From Bacteroidota bacterium (GTDB lineage: Bacteria > Bacteroidota > Rhodothermia > Rhodothermales > UBA10348): a stretch of DNA of 23,094 bases. Under the pieces are notes generated by a model. That model saw only the letters and a program-made list of their open reading frames with translations, was not told the DNA's origin and ran no database searches. The stretch lies in the NCBI GenBank assembly GCA_022571135.1, contig JACZYK010000008.1, positions 1 to 23,094 on the forward strand, written 5' to 3'. A program made the position numbers and the translations under genes. Of this stretch, positions 7,457 to 16,800 are shown piece by piece; position 1 is the stretch's first letter, and the number at the start of each line of letters is the position of its first letter.

Positions 7457-9331
7457 TCATTCCGTGTCCTCTTCGGCCGCAAGAAGTTTTTTGAAAAAGT
7501 AGCTCAAAAGCAGGAAGAGACCTCCAAAGCCCATGAAGAGGAGGATGCGCCAGATCGTCTCGAGAGCGGCGAGGTCAACAATAAACAGTTTTGTCACGAC
7601 AACGAGCAGAGTCACGGACCCCAGAATTCGAAGGAGGGCAGCGTTTCTGATTAGACCAAGGACGAACAGGATGACGGCGTACGCCCCCCACACGATGGTT
7701 ACTACTCCCTGACCGTTTTCCAGAAAGATCAGGTCCTGATACAGAAGAGCCAGCAAACAGACATGGACAACTCCAGCATAAATAAATTTTTCGGTCCTCG
7801 ACGGCGATCGAATCGAGACAAATGCTCCTGCCGCGAGAACAGCCATGTTCGTCAGGCTATCCGGATTCAAGAAGGGGAGTGTTCCACCGAAAGGAGTCGA
7901 CAACCGCTCTATGAGCCCAACCAGGACAACAGCGAACAGGAGGTGCGAGAGCGCGCGCGTTTCACTCCCGAAAAAGCGAAGACCGATTTCGTGCAGGATC
8001 ACGGCTTCTGCAGTGAGCGCGAACAGCAAGGTTTTGCCATCGAGCATCACCGCCAGGGAAATCGTGAACAGAATCACCCCGGCGAGCGCATGGTACGGGT
8101 AGAAGTCCTTCGATGCCTCCCTGCGGAACTGTGCCAGGGCCGCACCCCCGTACAGAAGCGCACCGGCCAGAATGATCAGCCCGGACGCGAGATCAGACAG
8201 TGACCAGATTGGAGCGGAAAACAGGAGGATCAGCAACGGCGTTATCGTGAAGTGTACGAAGAGATGTTGACGCCGGTAGAGACGTTGCTGTTCTGACAAC
8301 CCGAGGAGGTGGTCGCCCGAAAAAAGGGCCGGGTGAGACGGAGCGTCCCTGTCAGACAGAATTTCTCGATAGAAAGGCACCACCGCAAAAACGACCCAGG
8401 TGAAAAGGATACCCAGTTGCATTGGCATTCGGTCGCTTGCGGCCTCGTCCGCGGAGAATGGCGCGGACGATATCAGCCCGAATCCCAGAACGCACCAGCC
8501 GCCAAGCACCGTCAACCACAGGAGCGATCTCCACCCCTGGAATAAATAGATCGCGCATGCACCGCCGATTAGCAGGGACGAATAAATCATAAGCCCGGCC
8601 AGTGTCCCGCTCTCCGTGTAGAGTAGAAACGGCGTGGCAAAACCACCGATTACTCCGACCAGAGCAAGAATCGGTTCATCCTGCTTGAGTGATACAAGAA
8701 ATGTGATAACCGTCACTGCGATGAGGAACGCATAGGCGACAGGATGGGAAACGAGCGAAAAGACCTGAAAGGCGGCGAATCCTGTCACAAAAAATGAGGC
8801 TATGCCACCGCCAAACAGCACAAGGCTCAGATGTCTTTGCTCCTCGTATATCCGGCTGCTGAAAAAGATCAACCCGATCCCGAGCACGACGCCAAGAAGA
8901 AGTCGCACGGTGGGTGTGAGCCAGCCCTGATCGACCGAGTACTTGAAAAGGAATACCAAGCCCAACAGCAACAACCCGATCCCGACTTTGTTGAGCCAGT
9001 TCTCTGTGCTCAAAAAACCGTCGAGCCAGCCCTTTGATGTCTGCGTATCGGCGCGGCGCCTCTCGATCTCGGCCTGAATCTCGGTAGGAGACGGCCGGGT
9101 GCGATCTTCGCGGCCCCGCAGTTTCTCGTCCAGGGCGACCGTCTCGGGAGCCGTCGCTGGCGACACCTGAACGCTTTCAGTCGCGCCCGGGATCAAGCCG
9201 GAGACGTCAGGGATGGTCTCGCGTGTATCGTCAGAACGAAGACGCCTGGCGGTGAGGCGCTCAAGCCGTTCAAACGCCTTTTCCAGCTGATCTACTCTTT
9301 TTTCCAGAGAATCGGGATGTGCGTCCCCCAT
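7457..9331 (-). CDS. DUF2339 polytopic membrane protein
   Basis: 624 residues. Residues 8-32 (LEKRVDQLEKAFERLERLTARR) form a short predicted coiled coil. A charged, proline-rich linker runs to about 110, then NWLNKVGIGLLLLGLVFLFKYSVDQGW opens a series of well over a dozen hydrophobic segments to the C-terminus. The NWL(N/G)K(V/I)G...FLFKY motif followed by LLLGVVLG and a GGGI segment is the signature of the DUF2339 predicted membrane protein family, whose function is unknown. The cytoplasmic coiled coil probably mediates self-association. The ATG at 9331 is preceded by GAGG at 9339-9342 with 7 nt spacing, so the start is well supported. It lies 138 nt downstream of the symporter gene on the same strand and 251 nt upstream of the catabolic operon, with the esterase relic in that gap. 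No functional link to neighbours can be read. Confidence 0.85.
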   Translation of the reverse strand: MGDAHPDSLEKRVDQLEKAFERLERLTARRLRSDDTRETIPDVSGLIPGATESVQVSPATAPETVALDEKLRGREDRTRPSPTEIQAEIERRRADTQTSKGWLDGFLSTENWLNKVGIGLLLLGLVFLFKYSVDQGWLTPTVRLLLGVVLGIGLIFFSSRIYEEQRHLSLVLFGGGIASFFVTGFAAFQVFSLVSHPVAYAFLIAVTVITFLVSLKQDEPILALVGVIGGFATPFLLYTESGTLAGLMIYSSLLIGGACAIYLFQGWRSLLWLTVLGGWCVLGFGLISSAPFSADEAASDRMPMQLGILFTWVVFAVVPFYREILSDRDAPSHPALFSGDHLLGLSEQQRLYRRQHLFVHFTITPLLILLFSAPIWSLSDLASGLIILAGALLYGGAALAQFRREASKDFYPYHALAGVILFTISLAVMLDGKTLLFALTAEAVILHEIGLRFFGSETRALSHLLFAVVLVGLIERLSTPFGGTLPFLNPDSLTNMAVLAAGAFVSIRSPSRTEKFIYAGVVHVCLLALLYQDLIFLENGQGVVTIVWGAYAVILFVLGLIRNAALLRILGSVTLLVVVTKLFIVDLAALETIWRILLFMGFGGLFLLLSYFFKKLLAAEEDTE

Positions 9332-9469
9332 GGATCTGCCTCGCTGGTGAGTGAACGTACTCGCAAAAGGGCCGAATACGTTTATGCGTAATTACAAATA
9401 CGCGAGTGAAATGCCTAACAAGTCACACGGATCGCCTCAACAACACGCATTAATTCAGGATTCAGGTGT

Positions 9470-10972
9470 TCATTCTGGAGGATGTTCACGCCGGCTGAAA
9501 AGAATACCGGCAAGGAGAGCCAATAGTACGGACGGGGCCATTTCTCCCGCCGCTTCGAAATAATGTCCGATTTCTGGGAGGGCAGGAAGGGCGAATTTGA
9601 AGAGTGGAACGCATAGAAAGCCCGTTATCATGGAGGCAATGACGCCGCGATAGCTGTAGCCTTTCCAGAAAAGAGAAAGGAGTATTACCGGACAGAACGT
9701 CGCGGCAATGCCCGACCACCCGAAAATGACAAACCAGAAAATGGTTCTCTCCGGTGAGAGGAACGAGACGGTTAACGCGATGCCCAGTGCAATCACGGCC
9801 ATCACCAGGGTTACGCCTCTCGACAGTCTTGTGAGTGAAGCATCTTTCAACCCCGGGTGGTACAGTTGCTGGTAGAAGTCGCGCGTTACCGCACTGGACG
9901 CGACGACCAGGAGGGAATCGATGGTCGACATGATGGCTGCAAGGACGGCGGCGATATAGAGACCGACTACCAGGGCGGGAAACAGATGCTCTACAAGAAT
10001 CGGCAGGACGCCTTCCGCCAGAGCACCGAGGACAAGCTCCGTGTCGCGCCCCGGGGATACGAGCAGATATCTTCCAAGAATACCCGTCAAGACCGCGCCT
10101 GTATCGGTGAGAAGTGTGAACAGGATGGCTACCCACCGGCCCTTGCGAATCTCGTCCTCCCCACGTATGGACATGAACCGGACAAAAACCTGGGGCGATC
10201 CGAGAAATCCAAGACCGATGGCGGCATAGCTGACGATCACCAGGATGTTCTCCAGGGTGAATCCACCCGGGCCCCAGATATTGAGAAGCCCCGGATCGAT
10301 CGCAAGAAGGCCGTCGATAATGCTCTCTCCGGCTGGTATCGAGAGGAACGCAAACAGCGGGACGGCGACGAGGCCGATGAGCATCAATGAGCCCTGGAAA
10401 AGATCGGACCAGGCCACAGCGATGAATCCGCCCGTGAACGTATAGAGCACGACGATCCCGAATCCGACCAACAGTCCAGTGTAATAATTCCATGAGAGGA
10501 AGCTTTCGAAAGCCTTGCCGGTGGCGTCAATCTGGGCGCTGACATAAATGGTCACGAACACCGCCAGTGCACCCGCGGAAAGCCATCGTATCAGACGAGC
10601 GCGCGAAACGGTGGCCGGTGTTCCATCGGTAAACTTGCTGACCAGATAATCGGGTACCGTGATCGATCCATATCGATCGGTGGCGCGTTTGAAAGGCTTT
10701 GCCATGAAAAACCATGCGATCGTTACGCCGAGTACTTCGCCTAATACCACCCACATTGCACTCAGTCCGACCATGGCTCCGAGCCCGGTCAAGCCCAAAA
10801 GCAGCCACGCAGACTCTCCTGTCGCCCGCGCCGAGAAAGCGACCACCCAGTATCCGAGGCGCTTTCCTCCGACGAAGTAGTCTCCCAGATCATGGATTCT
10901 CCGGGCGGCGAACACTCCGATACCGAAAAGAATCAGGAAGTATCCGATCAGAATGAAATACTGGGCAAGCAT
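9470..10972 (-). CDS. Sodium:solute symporter, PutP-like (SSS family)
   Basis: 500 residues, about thirteen hydrophobic segments. The PutP subgroup of the SSS family is indicated by SARATGESAWLLLGLTGLG (47-65), the family signature around YTFTGGFIAVAWSDLFQGSLML (178-199), GLGFLGSPQVFVRFMSIR (254-271) and IMSTIDSLLVVASSAVTRDFY (348-368). The last segment holds the Ser/Thr pair that corresponds to the Na+-site residues of E. coli PutP. Such proteins import proline or related solutes with Na+ across the inner membrane. The PutP Na+-binding aspartate (Asp55, in ASDMSGW) aligns with Gly52 here, with Glu53 next to it, so ion coupling or substrate may differ. The gene stands 223 nt from the esterase gene and 138 nt from the DUF2339 gene. 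No strong ribosome site is seen. Substrate is uncertain. Confidence 0.88.
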   Translation of the reverse strand: MLAQYFILIGYFLILFGIGVFAARRIHDLGDYFVGGKRLGYWVVAFSARATGESAWLLLGLTGLGAMVGLSAMWVVLGEVLGVTIAWFFMAKPFKRATDRYGSITVPDYLVSKFTDGTPATVSRARLIRWLSAGALAVFVTIYVSAQIDATGKAFESFLSWNYYTGLLVGFGIVVLYTFTGGFIAVAWSDLFQGSLMLIGLVAVPLFAFLSIPAGESIIDGLLAIDPGLLNIWGPGGFTLENILVIVSYAAIGLGFLGSPQVFVRFMSIRGEDEIRKGRWVAILFTLLTDTGAVLTGILGRYLLVSPGRDTELVLGALAEGVLPILVEHLFPALVVGLYIAAVLAAIMSTIDSLLVVASSAVTRDFYQQLYHPGLKDASLTRLSRGVTLVMAVIALGIALTVSFLSPERTIFWFVIFGWSGIAATFCPVILLSLFWKGYSYRGVIASMITGFLCVPLFKFALPALPEIGHYFEAAGEMAPSVLLALLAGILFSRREHPPE

Positions 10973-11195
10973 GAAATATCAGGCAGGACATTGGCGGGAG
11001 ACCGTGGCCGACCGGACCAGAGCGCGCCCGGCTGTGCAGGTCGACCGCATGATAGAAATACAGTCTGTGTTCTACAATTCGAGAACTCGACGTAAAGCCT
11101 GCCGTCGCCGGGATGTGTTCGAGAAGTTTAACTCGACGAAAATCAAGAAGGGAGGAACGGGTCTCGGCACCTCGTACGCTGCCCTGCAGGGCTTC
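10973..11195. other. Intergenic region between esterase and symporter genes
   Basis: This stretch would hold the symporter promoter on the minus strand. Two items stand out: a 12-bp palindrome just past the esterase stop, and a 32-bp plus-strand stretch at 11133-11164 that resembles part of coaBC (see findings). No credible gene was found. Confidence 0.4.
11181..11192. repeat. Perfect 12-bp palindrome just past the esterase stop
   Basis: GCCCTGCAGGGC lies 3 nt downstream of the esterase TGA (minus strand). It could fold as a short hairpin, but no T-run follows and the loop would be tight, so a terminator role is only a possibility. Confidence 0.4.
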
Positions 11196-12881
11196 TCAAT
11201 AGTTCCAGAGCGCCGGATCACTGCCTTCGGGGGCATTCGCCATGATTTTGGCACGATACATTGCATACGCCTCGGCTCCACGGGGTCCCCAGCAGTGGGG
11301 TTGGCGATCCCCGTACTCGACGACCCCTGCGTAGTACGGATCCGTGGTGCTCTCGAGGAACTCTTCCATTAGAACCGTCGCATTGTTCAGGTAATACGTA
11401 TCCATATCGCCCGTGTAGATGTGGAGCTTCCCCGTGAGCTTCTCTCCGATCCAGGACCAGTTTTTCTCGAGGTAGTCACGGAGGTCATATTTGCGCCAGG
11501 ATTCGCCGACTTCATTATCGATTTCACCCGTGTACCAGTTCCAAAGCGGTTTCGGAAACCCGTCCTCCCCGATGGGTGAATAGGAGGCTTCCCAAGCCGC
11601 CCACTGGGCGCCGGAGCGATGATTCTCACCGAGCACCCGTTCGTAATACGCGGTTTGCCTGACCGTATACCTCACCTGTCCGTCTGTATCACGGGCTTCC
11701 GGGCGCTCCGCTTTTATGCCGTTATAGACTCTAAAAAAGGCGTTCTCATCCTCGTACACATTGATGAGTTCGTAGTATCTGAAGTCTACCGGATCGGGGC
11801 ACAGCGACCACGTCCCTCCGAAGAAGTCCGGATTGAAAATCTGAAGTGCAAGCGACTCCCAGCCTCCGGTTGATCCACCCGAGAGCACGCGTGCGTAGGG
11901 CTCTCTGATGATTCTAAACTGCTCCTCTACCGCCGGAATCAACTCCTGTATTATCGCGTCCCCGTAGGGCCCGACGTTTTCCGAATTGACTGCATAGGAA
12001 TCGTCGTAGTACGGAGTCGGGTGCTGGAAAGTAACGGCAAGCATTCTGGGCGCATCGTCTGAGACCCAATACTTGTAGAACTCGTGACCGCTCCTGCCCC
12101 GGCCGTTCTCGCTCGTCGGTGGATTCTCGCCGAAACCATGCGGATTACCCCGGGAAAAGTGTCCCTGGATGTAGTTGACAGGATAATAGGAATCCGGGTG
12201 CTCGTCGTATCCCTTCGGGAGCAATATCGTCGCCCCGAGATAGATCGGCCGACCCCAGAATTCGGAGAGCATCGGGCTTTGAAACTTGATGCGCCTGACC
12301 CAGTCCGTGTCGGGTGGGACTTCGATGGGAGGTATAACGTTCTTGCACGAGAGGCGAATCGTCTCCGGCCAATCCGGATTCAGATAGACTTTCTGGACGT
12401 CGCTGTAGAGATTGCCCGGAGAGGTGTTCCACTGCTGACCTTCCCACCTGTCGTCGTGCATCCAGACCGTGTGACCGTCTGCGCGTTCGAATTTTGAATA
12501 GACGCTGATGACGCCCTGTACGTAATACTCTCCTGCGGGGAGTTGAGAGAGGCTTTCATACGGGAAACCGAATACTTCGCCGTCGATGAGGACCGCCTCA
12601 CCCGCCGTGACCGTGGAGAAGTTCTTGCCCCAGATTGGGATACCGGTGGCAAGGTCGAAGCCGGTTTGAAGACGGGGCTCGCGATCACCGTGCTCCGAGA
12701 TGATGACATATGCGCGCCCGGTCAAGGGACCGGCGTTGGCATCGGCGGGGTAGGATATTTCGACCTTCAGGCCGCCGTCCTGCCTGGCTTGGGCACGCTT
12801 CGCGCATAGGATCGAGAGAGCGACGGTGATAAGCAGGACCGGGACCACCTTACGGCTTGAAATGGACGTTTTTCGATTCAT
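11196..12881 (-). CDS. Secreted putative esterase, alpha/beta-hydrolase fold
   Basis: 561 residues. An N-terminal signal peptide is visible (basic MNRKTSISSRK, hydrophobic VVPVLLITVALSILCA, then AKRAQA before a probable cleavage near residue 32). The first 200 residues form a beta-rich N-terminal region (EISYPADANAGPLTGRAYV...). From about 210 an esterase-D-like hydrolase domain follows: IYLGATILLPKGYDE, the nucleophile elbow SGGSTGGW with Ser337, a candidate acid at Asp492/Asp494 (YTGDMDTYYLNN) and a candidate base His529 (DRQPHCWGPRG). It therefore probably acts outside the cytoplasm on an ester or acyl substrate that cannot be named from sequence. The ATG at 12881 precedes a normal signal peptide. 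The gene stands alone on the minus strand, divergent from the methyltransferase gene at 13134. A relic of a similar gene is found at 7338-7430. Confidence 0.8.
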   Translation of the reverse strand: MNRKTSISSRKVVPVLLITVALSILCAKRAQARQDGGLKVEISYPADANAGPLTGRAYVIISEHGDREPRLQTGFDLATGIPIWGKNFSTVTAGEAVLIDGEVFGFPYESLSQLPAGEYYVQGVISVYSKFERADGHTVWMHDDRWEGQQWNTSPGNLYSDVQKVYLNPDWPETIRLSCKNVIPPIEVPPDTDWVRRIKFQSPMLSEFWGRPIYLGATILLPKGYDEHPDSYYPVNYIQGHFSRGNPHGFGENPPTSENGRGRSGHEFYKYWVSDDAPRMLAVTFQHPTPYYDDSYAVNSENVGPYGDAIIQELIPAVEEQFRIIREPYARVLSGGSTGGWESLALQIFNPDFFGGTWSLCPDPVDFRYYELINVYEDENAFFRVYNGIKAERPEARDTDGQVRYTVRQTAYYERVLGENHRSGAQWAAWEASYSPIGEDGFPKPLWNWYTGEIDNEVGESWRKYDLRDYLEKNWSWIGEKLTGKLHIYTGDMDTYYLNNATVLMEEFLESTTDPYYAGVVEYGDRQPHCWGPRGAEAYAMYRAKIMANAPEGSDPALWNY

Positions 12882-13005
12882 CTGGCGCCTCGCGCGTTCT
12901 CTGTTTCGATAGCCATTGCGCTCAAGTACGCTGTACCGGAGCCGCGACGCAACCGGTAGCTATTAATTGTGGAGTAGCTCGCGCGGGACGATTTTACTCC
13001 AAAAC

Positions 13006-13034
13006 TTGAAAATAAAAAACTATTTCAGTAATCA
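13006..13034 (+). promoter_or_regulatory. Candidate sigma70-like promoter for the methyltransferase gene
   Basis: TTGAAA (13006-13011) and TAATCA (13029-13034) are separated by 17 nt inside an A/T-rich block, about 100 nt before the ATG. The -35 box is good and the -10 box weak. This lineage may use a different consensus, so treat it as tentative. Confidence 0.3.
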
Positions 13035-13123
13035 GTGCATGGCCGTTCGAAGCCTAGGAAGGAAGGAAAGAGGAAAACGGAGGCCTTGCACCGGCTGGTA
13101 CACTCACACGGATCAACATCATC

Positions 13124-13128
13124 GGAGG
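13124..13128 (+). promoter_or_regulatory. Strong ribosome binding site deciding the methyltransferase start
   Basis: GGAGG sits 5 nt before the ATG at 13134. It selects this start over the ATG at 13035, which would add 33 basic residues without family similarity. Confidence 0.75.
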
Positions 13129-13133
13129 TCATC

Positions 13134-13877
13134 ATGTACCGGATTCTCGTACTCGTGTATGGCGTCGTTTCGTATGTCGTCTTTTTTCTCACGTTTTTGT
13201 ACGCCATCGGTTTTGTGGGCAACATCTATGTCTCCAAAACCATCGACAGCGGTGTCGCTGGACCGTTTTGGCAGGCGCTGCTCGTCAATGTGCTTCTGCT
13301 GGGGATTTTCGCCATTCAGCACAGCGTCATGGCCAGGCCAGGTTTCAAGGCATGGTGGACAAAGATCATACCGGCCTCTATCGAACGGAGCACCTACGTG
13401 CTTCTTACGAACGGCGCCCTGATTCTGATGTACTGGAAATGGCAGCCCATGACGGACGTCGTTTGGAACGTGGACGGCGGAGCTTTCGGGACGGTGCTTA
13501 TCGTTCTGTTCTGGTTCGGATGGGCGTTGGTGCTCCTGTCGACCTTCATGATCAACCATTTCGATCTGTTCGGCCTCCGGCAGGTGTACTTGAATCTCAA
13601 GCGGAAACCGTACACGGACCTGAAGTTCACGACCGCATTCGCCTACAAATTCATCCGTCACCCGCTTCTGCTTGGATTTATTATTGCTTTCTGGGCTGCT
13701 CCGGTGATGACGACGGGACATCTGCTCTTCGCGGCCGTGACGACGGTCTATATGCTGATCGCCATTCGCCTGGAAGAGAAAGATATGGTCGACGCCTTCG
13801 GAGAGACGTACCAGAAATATCGCAGGGAAGTCCCCATGCTTATCCCGACCGGTAGGAGATCGAGTTCGAGCGAGTAG
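13134..13877 (+). CDS. mddA: Methanethiol S-methyltransferase-like membrane protein (MddA/NnrU/ICMT-like)
   Basis: 247 residues, five or so membrane segments. The sequence FLYAIGFVGNIYV (21-33), AIQHSVMARPGFKAWWTKIIP (60-80), ERSTYVLLTNGALILMYW (84-101), INHFDLFGLRQVY (140-152), YKFIRHPLLLGF (171-182) and LEEKDMVDAFGETYQKYRREVPMLIP (213-238) fits the MddA branch of the isoprenylcysteine-methyltransferase-like/NnrU family. The RHP and EE elements are the expected cofactor-binding region for S-adenosylmethionine. MddA methylates methanethiol to dimethyl sulfide in the membrane. The length equals that of the family when the ATG at 13134, with its GGAGG site, is used. It is one of two plus-strand genes among minus-strand ones and ends 3 nt before the convergent subtilase stop. 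No sulfur-metabolism gene is adjacent. The family call is good. The actual substrate is not proven, since NnrU-type relatives have other or unknown roles. Confidence 0.75.
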   Translation: MYRILVLVYGVVSYVVFFLTFLYAIGFVGNIYVSKTIDSGVAGPFWQALLVNVLLLGIFAIQHSVMARPGFKAWWTKIIPASIERSTYVLLTNGALILMYWKWQPMTDVVWNVDGGAFGTVLIVLFWFGWALVLLSTFMINHFDLFGLRQVYLNLKRKPYTDLKFTTAFAYKFIRHPLLLGFIIAFWAAPVMTTGHLLFAAVTTVYMLIAIRLEEKDMVDAFGETYQKYRREVPMLIPTGRRSSSSE

Positions 13878-13880
13878 CGG

Positions 13881-16800
13881 TTAGTTGACGATCGACAGCA
13901 GCCTGGTCGCCGCGAACCCTCCGGCCTCCAGCCGATACGCGTACACGCCGCTGGCGAGCGTCCGGGGCATCCAGTCGAGCGTATATCTGCCCGGTTCGAG
14001 CGGTCCGCTTAAAAGCACAGCCGTCACGGTGCCCAGTATCGAATAGACGGTGAGGCGGACATGGCTCGGCTCCGGAATCTCGAACACGAAAGTCGTCTGC
14101 TCCCGAAGCGGATTGGGGTAATTCTGACGGAGTGAAAATTGTGTGGGCGCATCGGGACCGACGCGAGACAGTGCAGCCTGTGTGCGAACGGACGCCCGGA
14201 ACGAGGTCATCACGGAAAAGCCGAATATGTCGGTTGCTACGACCTCGATCGTTGTTCGACCCGGCGCGCGGGGCCGGATGAGCAGCCTCGATCCCGAAAG
14301 CGTCGCCCCCACAATTCCTTCAGGATCTGATTCGACGAGATAAGAAATAGGATCGTCGTCCGGATCTGAAAGGAAATCTGCCAGGTCGACGGAAATCGAA
14401 TCTGCCGAAATAAGCATTTCGATATCGAAAAGAGTCTTTGCGATGATTGGTGCGGCGTTCGATCGGACGGTTACGACGAACGTAGTCGACGCGAATCCTC
14501 CTCGTTCGTCATCTGCCGAGAACGTTACGGTCGAGGCTCCGATCGCGATGGCGGTGAGTATGGCCCGTTTCCCTTCGACACGGACCATTGCCACGGATGG
14601 ATTCGACGACGACGCGGCGTAGGAGAGAGCATCGCCGTCCTCGTCACCGAAAGCGAGCGAGAGATCCCAGACCAGAGGATCCGCGGAGACGAGGATCAGA
14701 ATATCGTCGTAGGATTCGGTGACCGCCGGAATACTGTTGGCCAACACCGTTACTTCGAATTGCAGGTGGGCCGACTCGCTCGCGGCGTCTTCGGCTCGAA
14801 TCTCAATCGTCGCGCTACCCGGTCCTACGGGCGTCAGGACCAGGACGCCGTCTCTAATTTCGGCGCTGACGACGGTGGTATCGGAAGATGCAGCGGAGAG
14901 CGTGAGCGGATCACCGTCGGGGTCGGAAAAGATACCGGACAGAGGTATCAGGGAATCGGATTCGCCTTCCGCCAGCAGCTGATCGCTGATGAAGGAGGCG
15001 ACAAAGGGCGGTGCATTTAGCCGCTCGGTTTGGAACGAATAGGGCGTCGACCACACACCTAGCCCCTTCTGGTTTTCGGCGCGGATACGCCAGTAGTAGT
15101 GCGTGTCATGAACGAGGTTGTGAACCTGCACTGGCGGGGATGAGACCGTCGTATCGGCCAGGAGGAGATCACTGAAATCGACACGGTCCGAGAGCTGTAG
15201 CCGATACGACATCAGCGGTGCGATGGACCAGTCGAATTCGACATTTATTGCGGTATCCGAAGCGCCGTCGGCGGGCCTCAGAAGATCGACCGTTTCTGGA
15301 TCGGGAAGAAACCGCACATCCTCTGAAATACCGAAGAGAAACCGCCTCATCAGCTCCCGTCTGGCCGTCGGCTGAGCCAGCGAAGCCAGGCTGATTCCGG
15401 CCACGACGAGTCTTCCCGTACCTCGTTCTGACAGCGCACCGATTACACCGGTTTCCCCCCCTTTTTGATCGAGAAGACTCAGCACGGGAATCGCCGAATT
15501 CTGCAGCTGAAAAAGCCCCGCTCTGCTGTCCTCCCGCAGGGCCGCGGTAAAGCCGTAGAAGGCGGGCTGCAGGAGTCCGGAGGCGATCCCTCCACGTGGC
15601 GCCCTGCCCACCGACAGAACGCCGAATTCGTCCTCCAGCCATCCCGTATCGACTGTGCCGCTTACCAGTTGCTCACCAAGCAGGATGAGGCGTCCGCCCG
15701 ATTCTAGATAGGATATGAGCTGGATCTTATCTTCCTGGCGCGTCAATGGAGAGCCATGTAGCGACCAGACCACGATCGGGTATGCGTTCATGATCTCCCG
15801 GGGCATCTGTCCCCGCACCGTGAACTCCCAGAACTCGTGCGGCACGCCGATCTCGTTCAGCGTTTCACGGTGAAGGTTCGTCGCCGAGGCTCTTTCGTTT
15901 CGTGCAAGGAGCAGCACGTCAGAAGCGCGGACAAAGGGCGTTGCCGAATAGTGGATGTCCGTAACGCGGGTGGCGCGATTACCTGACGCATCCTCGGCCG
16001 ATACAGACAATCTATACTCCGCGGATAGCGGCGGAACGAACACCCCGCTGAAAAGGCCGTCTCCCTCTATTTCGTCCCAGTGCATTCCGAGATCTCCGGA
16101 ATCGAACAGGGGAATCGAGGCGATTGTAGACGACTCATCATCGCGGCGGAGCAGATGTGCCCACACCGATATGATCGGGCTGCCGTCAAGGAGCGCCACG
16201 CTGATGCCCAGCTCGCCGCCCGGAGGCGCATAGCCCCGACCTTCGACCGTTATGATCGGAAAAATACCCGGGGCTACATCATCGGATCTGTCAACGGAAA
16301 TGTCCAGGGTATCGGCGAGAATGAGGCTTTCGTCCTTGGCGTAGACGCGAAACGGAATTCGAGCCGTATATCCGAGAGGGGAGGCCGGATCCACCCAGAG
16401 GGCCGGTATGCGCTTGTGCAGGCGCCCGGCCACGGATTTCGTCATCACCCAATCCCGGCCCAGATCGAGAAACTCGTTCGCCTTCATCCCGATGAACGGC
16501 GCCACATAGGGATCGAAGCTCCAGTCCAGAACTACGCGCCCTCCCGACAGGTTGCCGGCCGTCGGCGTAGAGAACAAGAGCGTACATCCATAGACTCCAC
16601 CTGCCGAGATTGAGGCTGAGAAACGGGCACCACCGAGTTCGTCCGGCTGGAGTAGGTTTTGGCTGTCGAAGAGTGAGTATCCATCGAACGAAAGAGGACT
16701 GACGGCTTCAAAATCGAGACGGGCGTCCTCGGTCGTGAGGGTGACAGTCTTGGCCGGCTCCCTGAACGAAAGCAGGTCTGAGAGCGCCGTAACCGTATAC

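Larger units (their letters stand above)
12882..13133. other. Divergent intergenic region, esterase / methyltransferase
   Basis: 252 bp carrying promoters in both directions. It includes an A/T-rich block at about 12991-13030 and a purine-rich run at 13050-13080. Apart from one candidate plus-strand promoter and the methyltransferase ribosome site, nothing was recognised. Confidence 0.4.

Noticed and set aside
10953..11372. 139-codon plus-strand ORF across the esterase 3' end
   Set aside because: Most of it is antisense to the esterase or intergenic. Apart from the short KIKKGGTGL similarity noted separately, it has no family features or ribosome site.
13035..13133. Upstream start for the methyltransferase gene at 13035
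   Set aside because: The strong GGAGG site and the family N-terminus both point to 13134.
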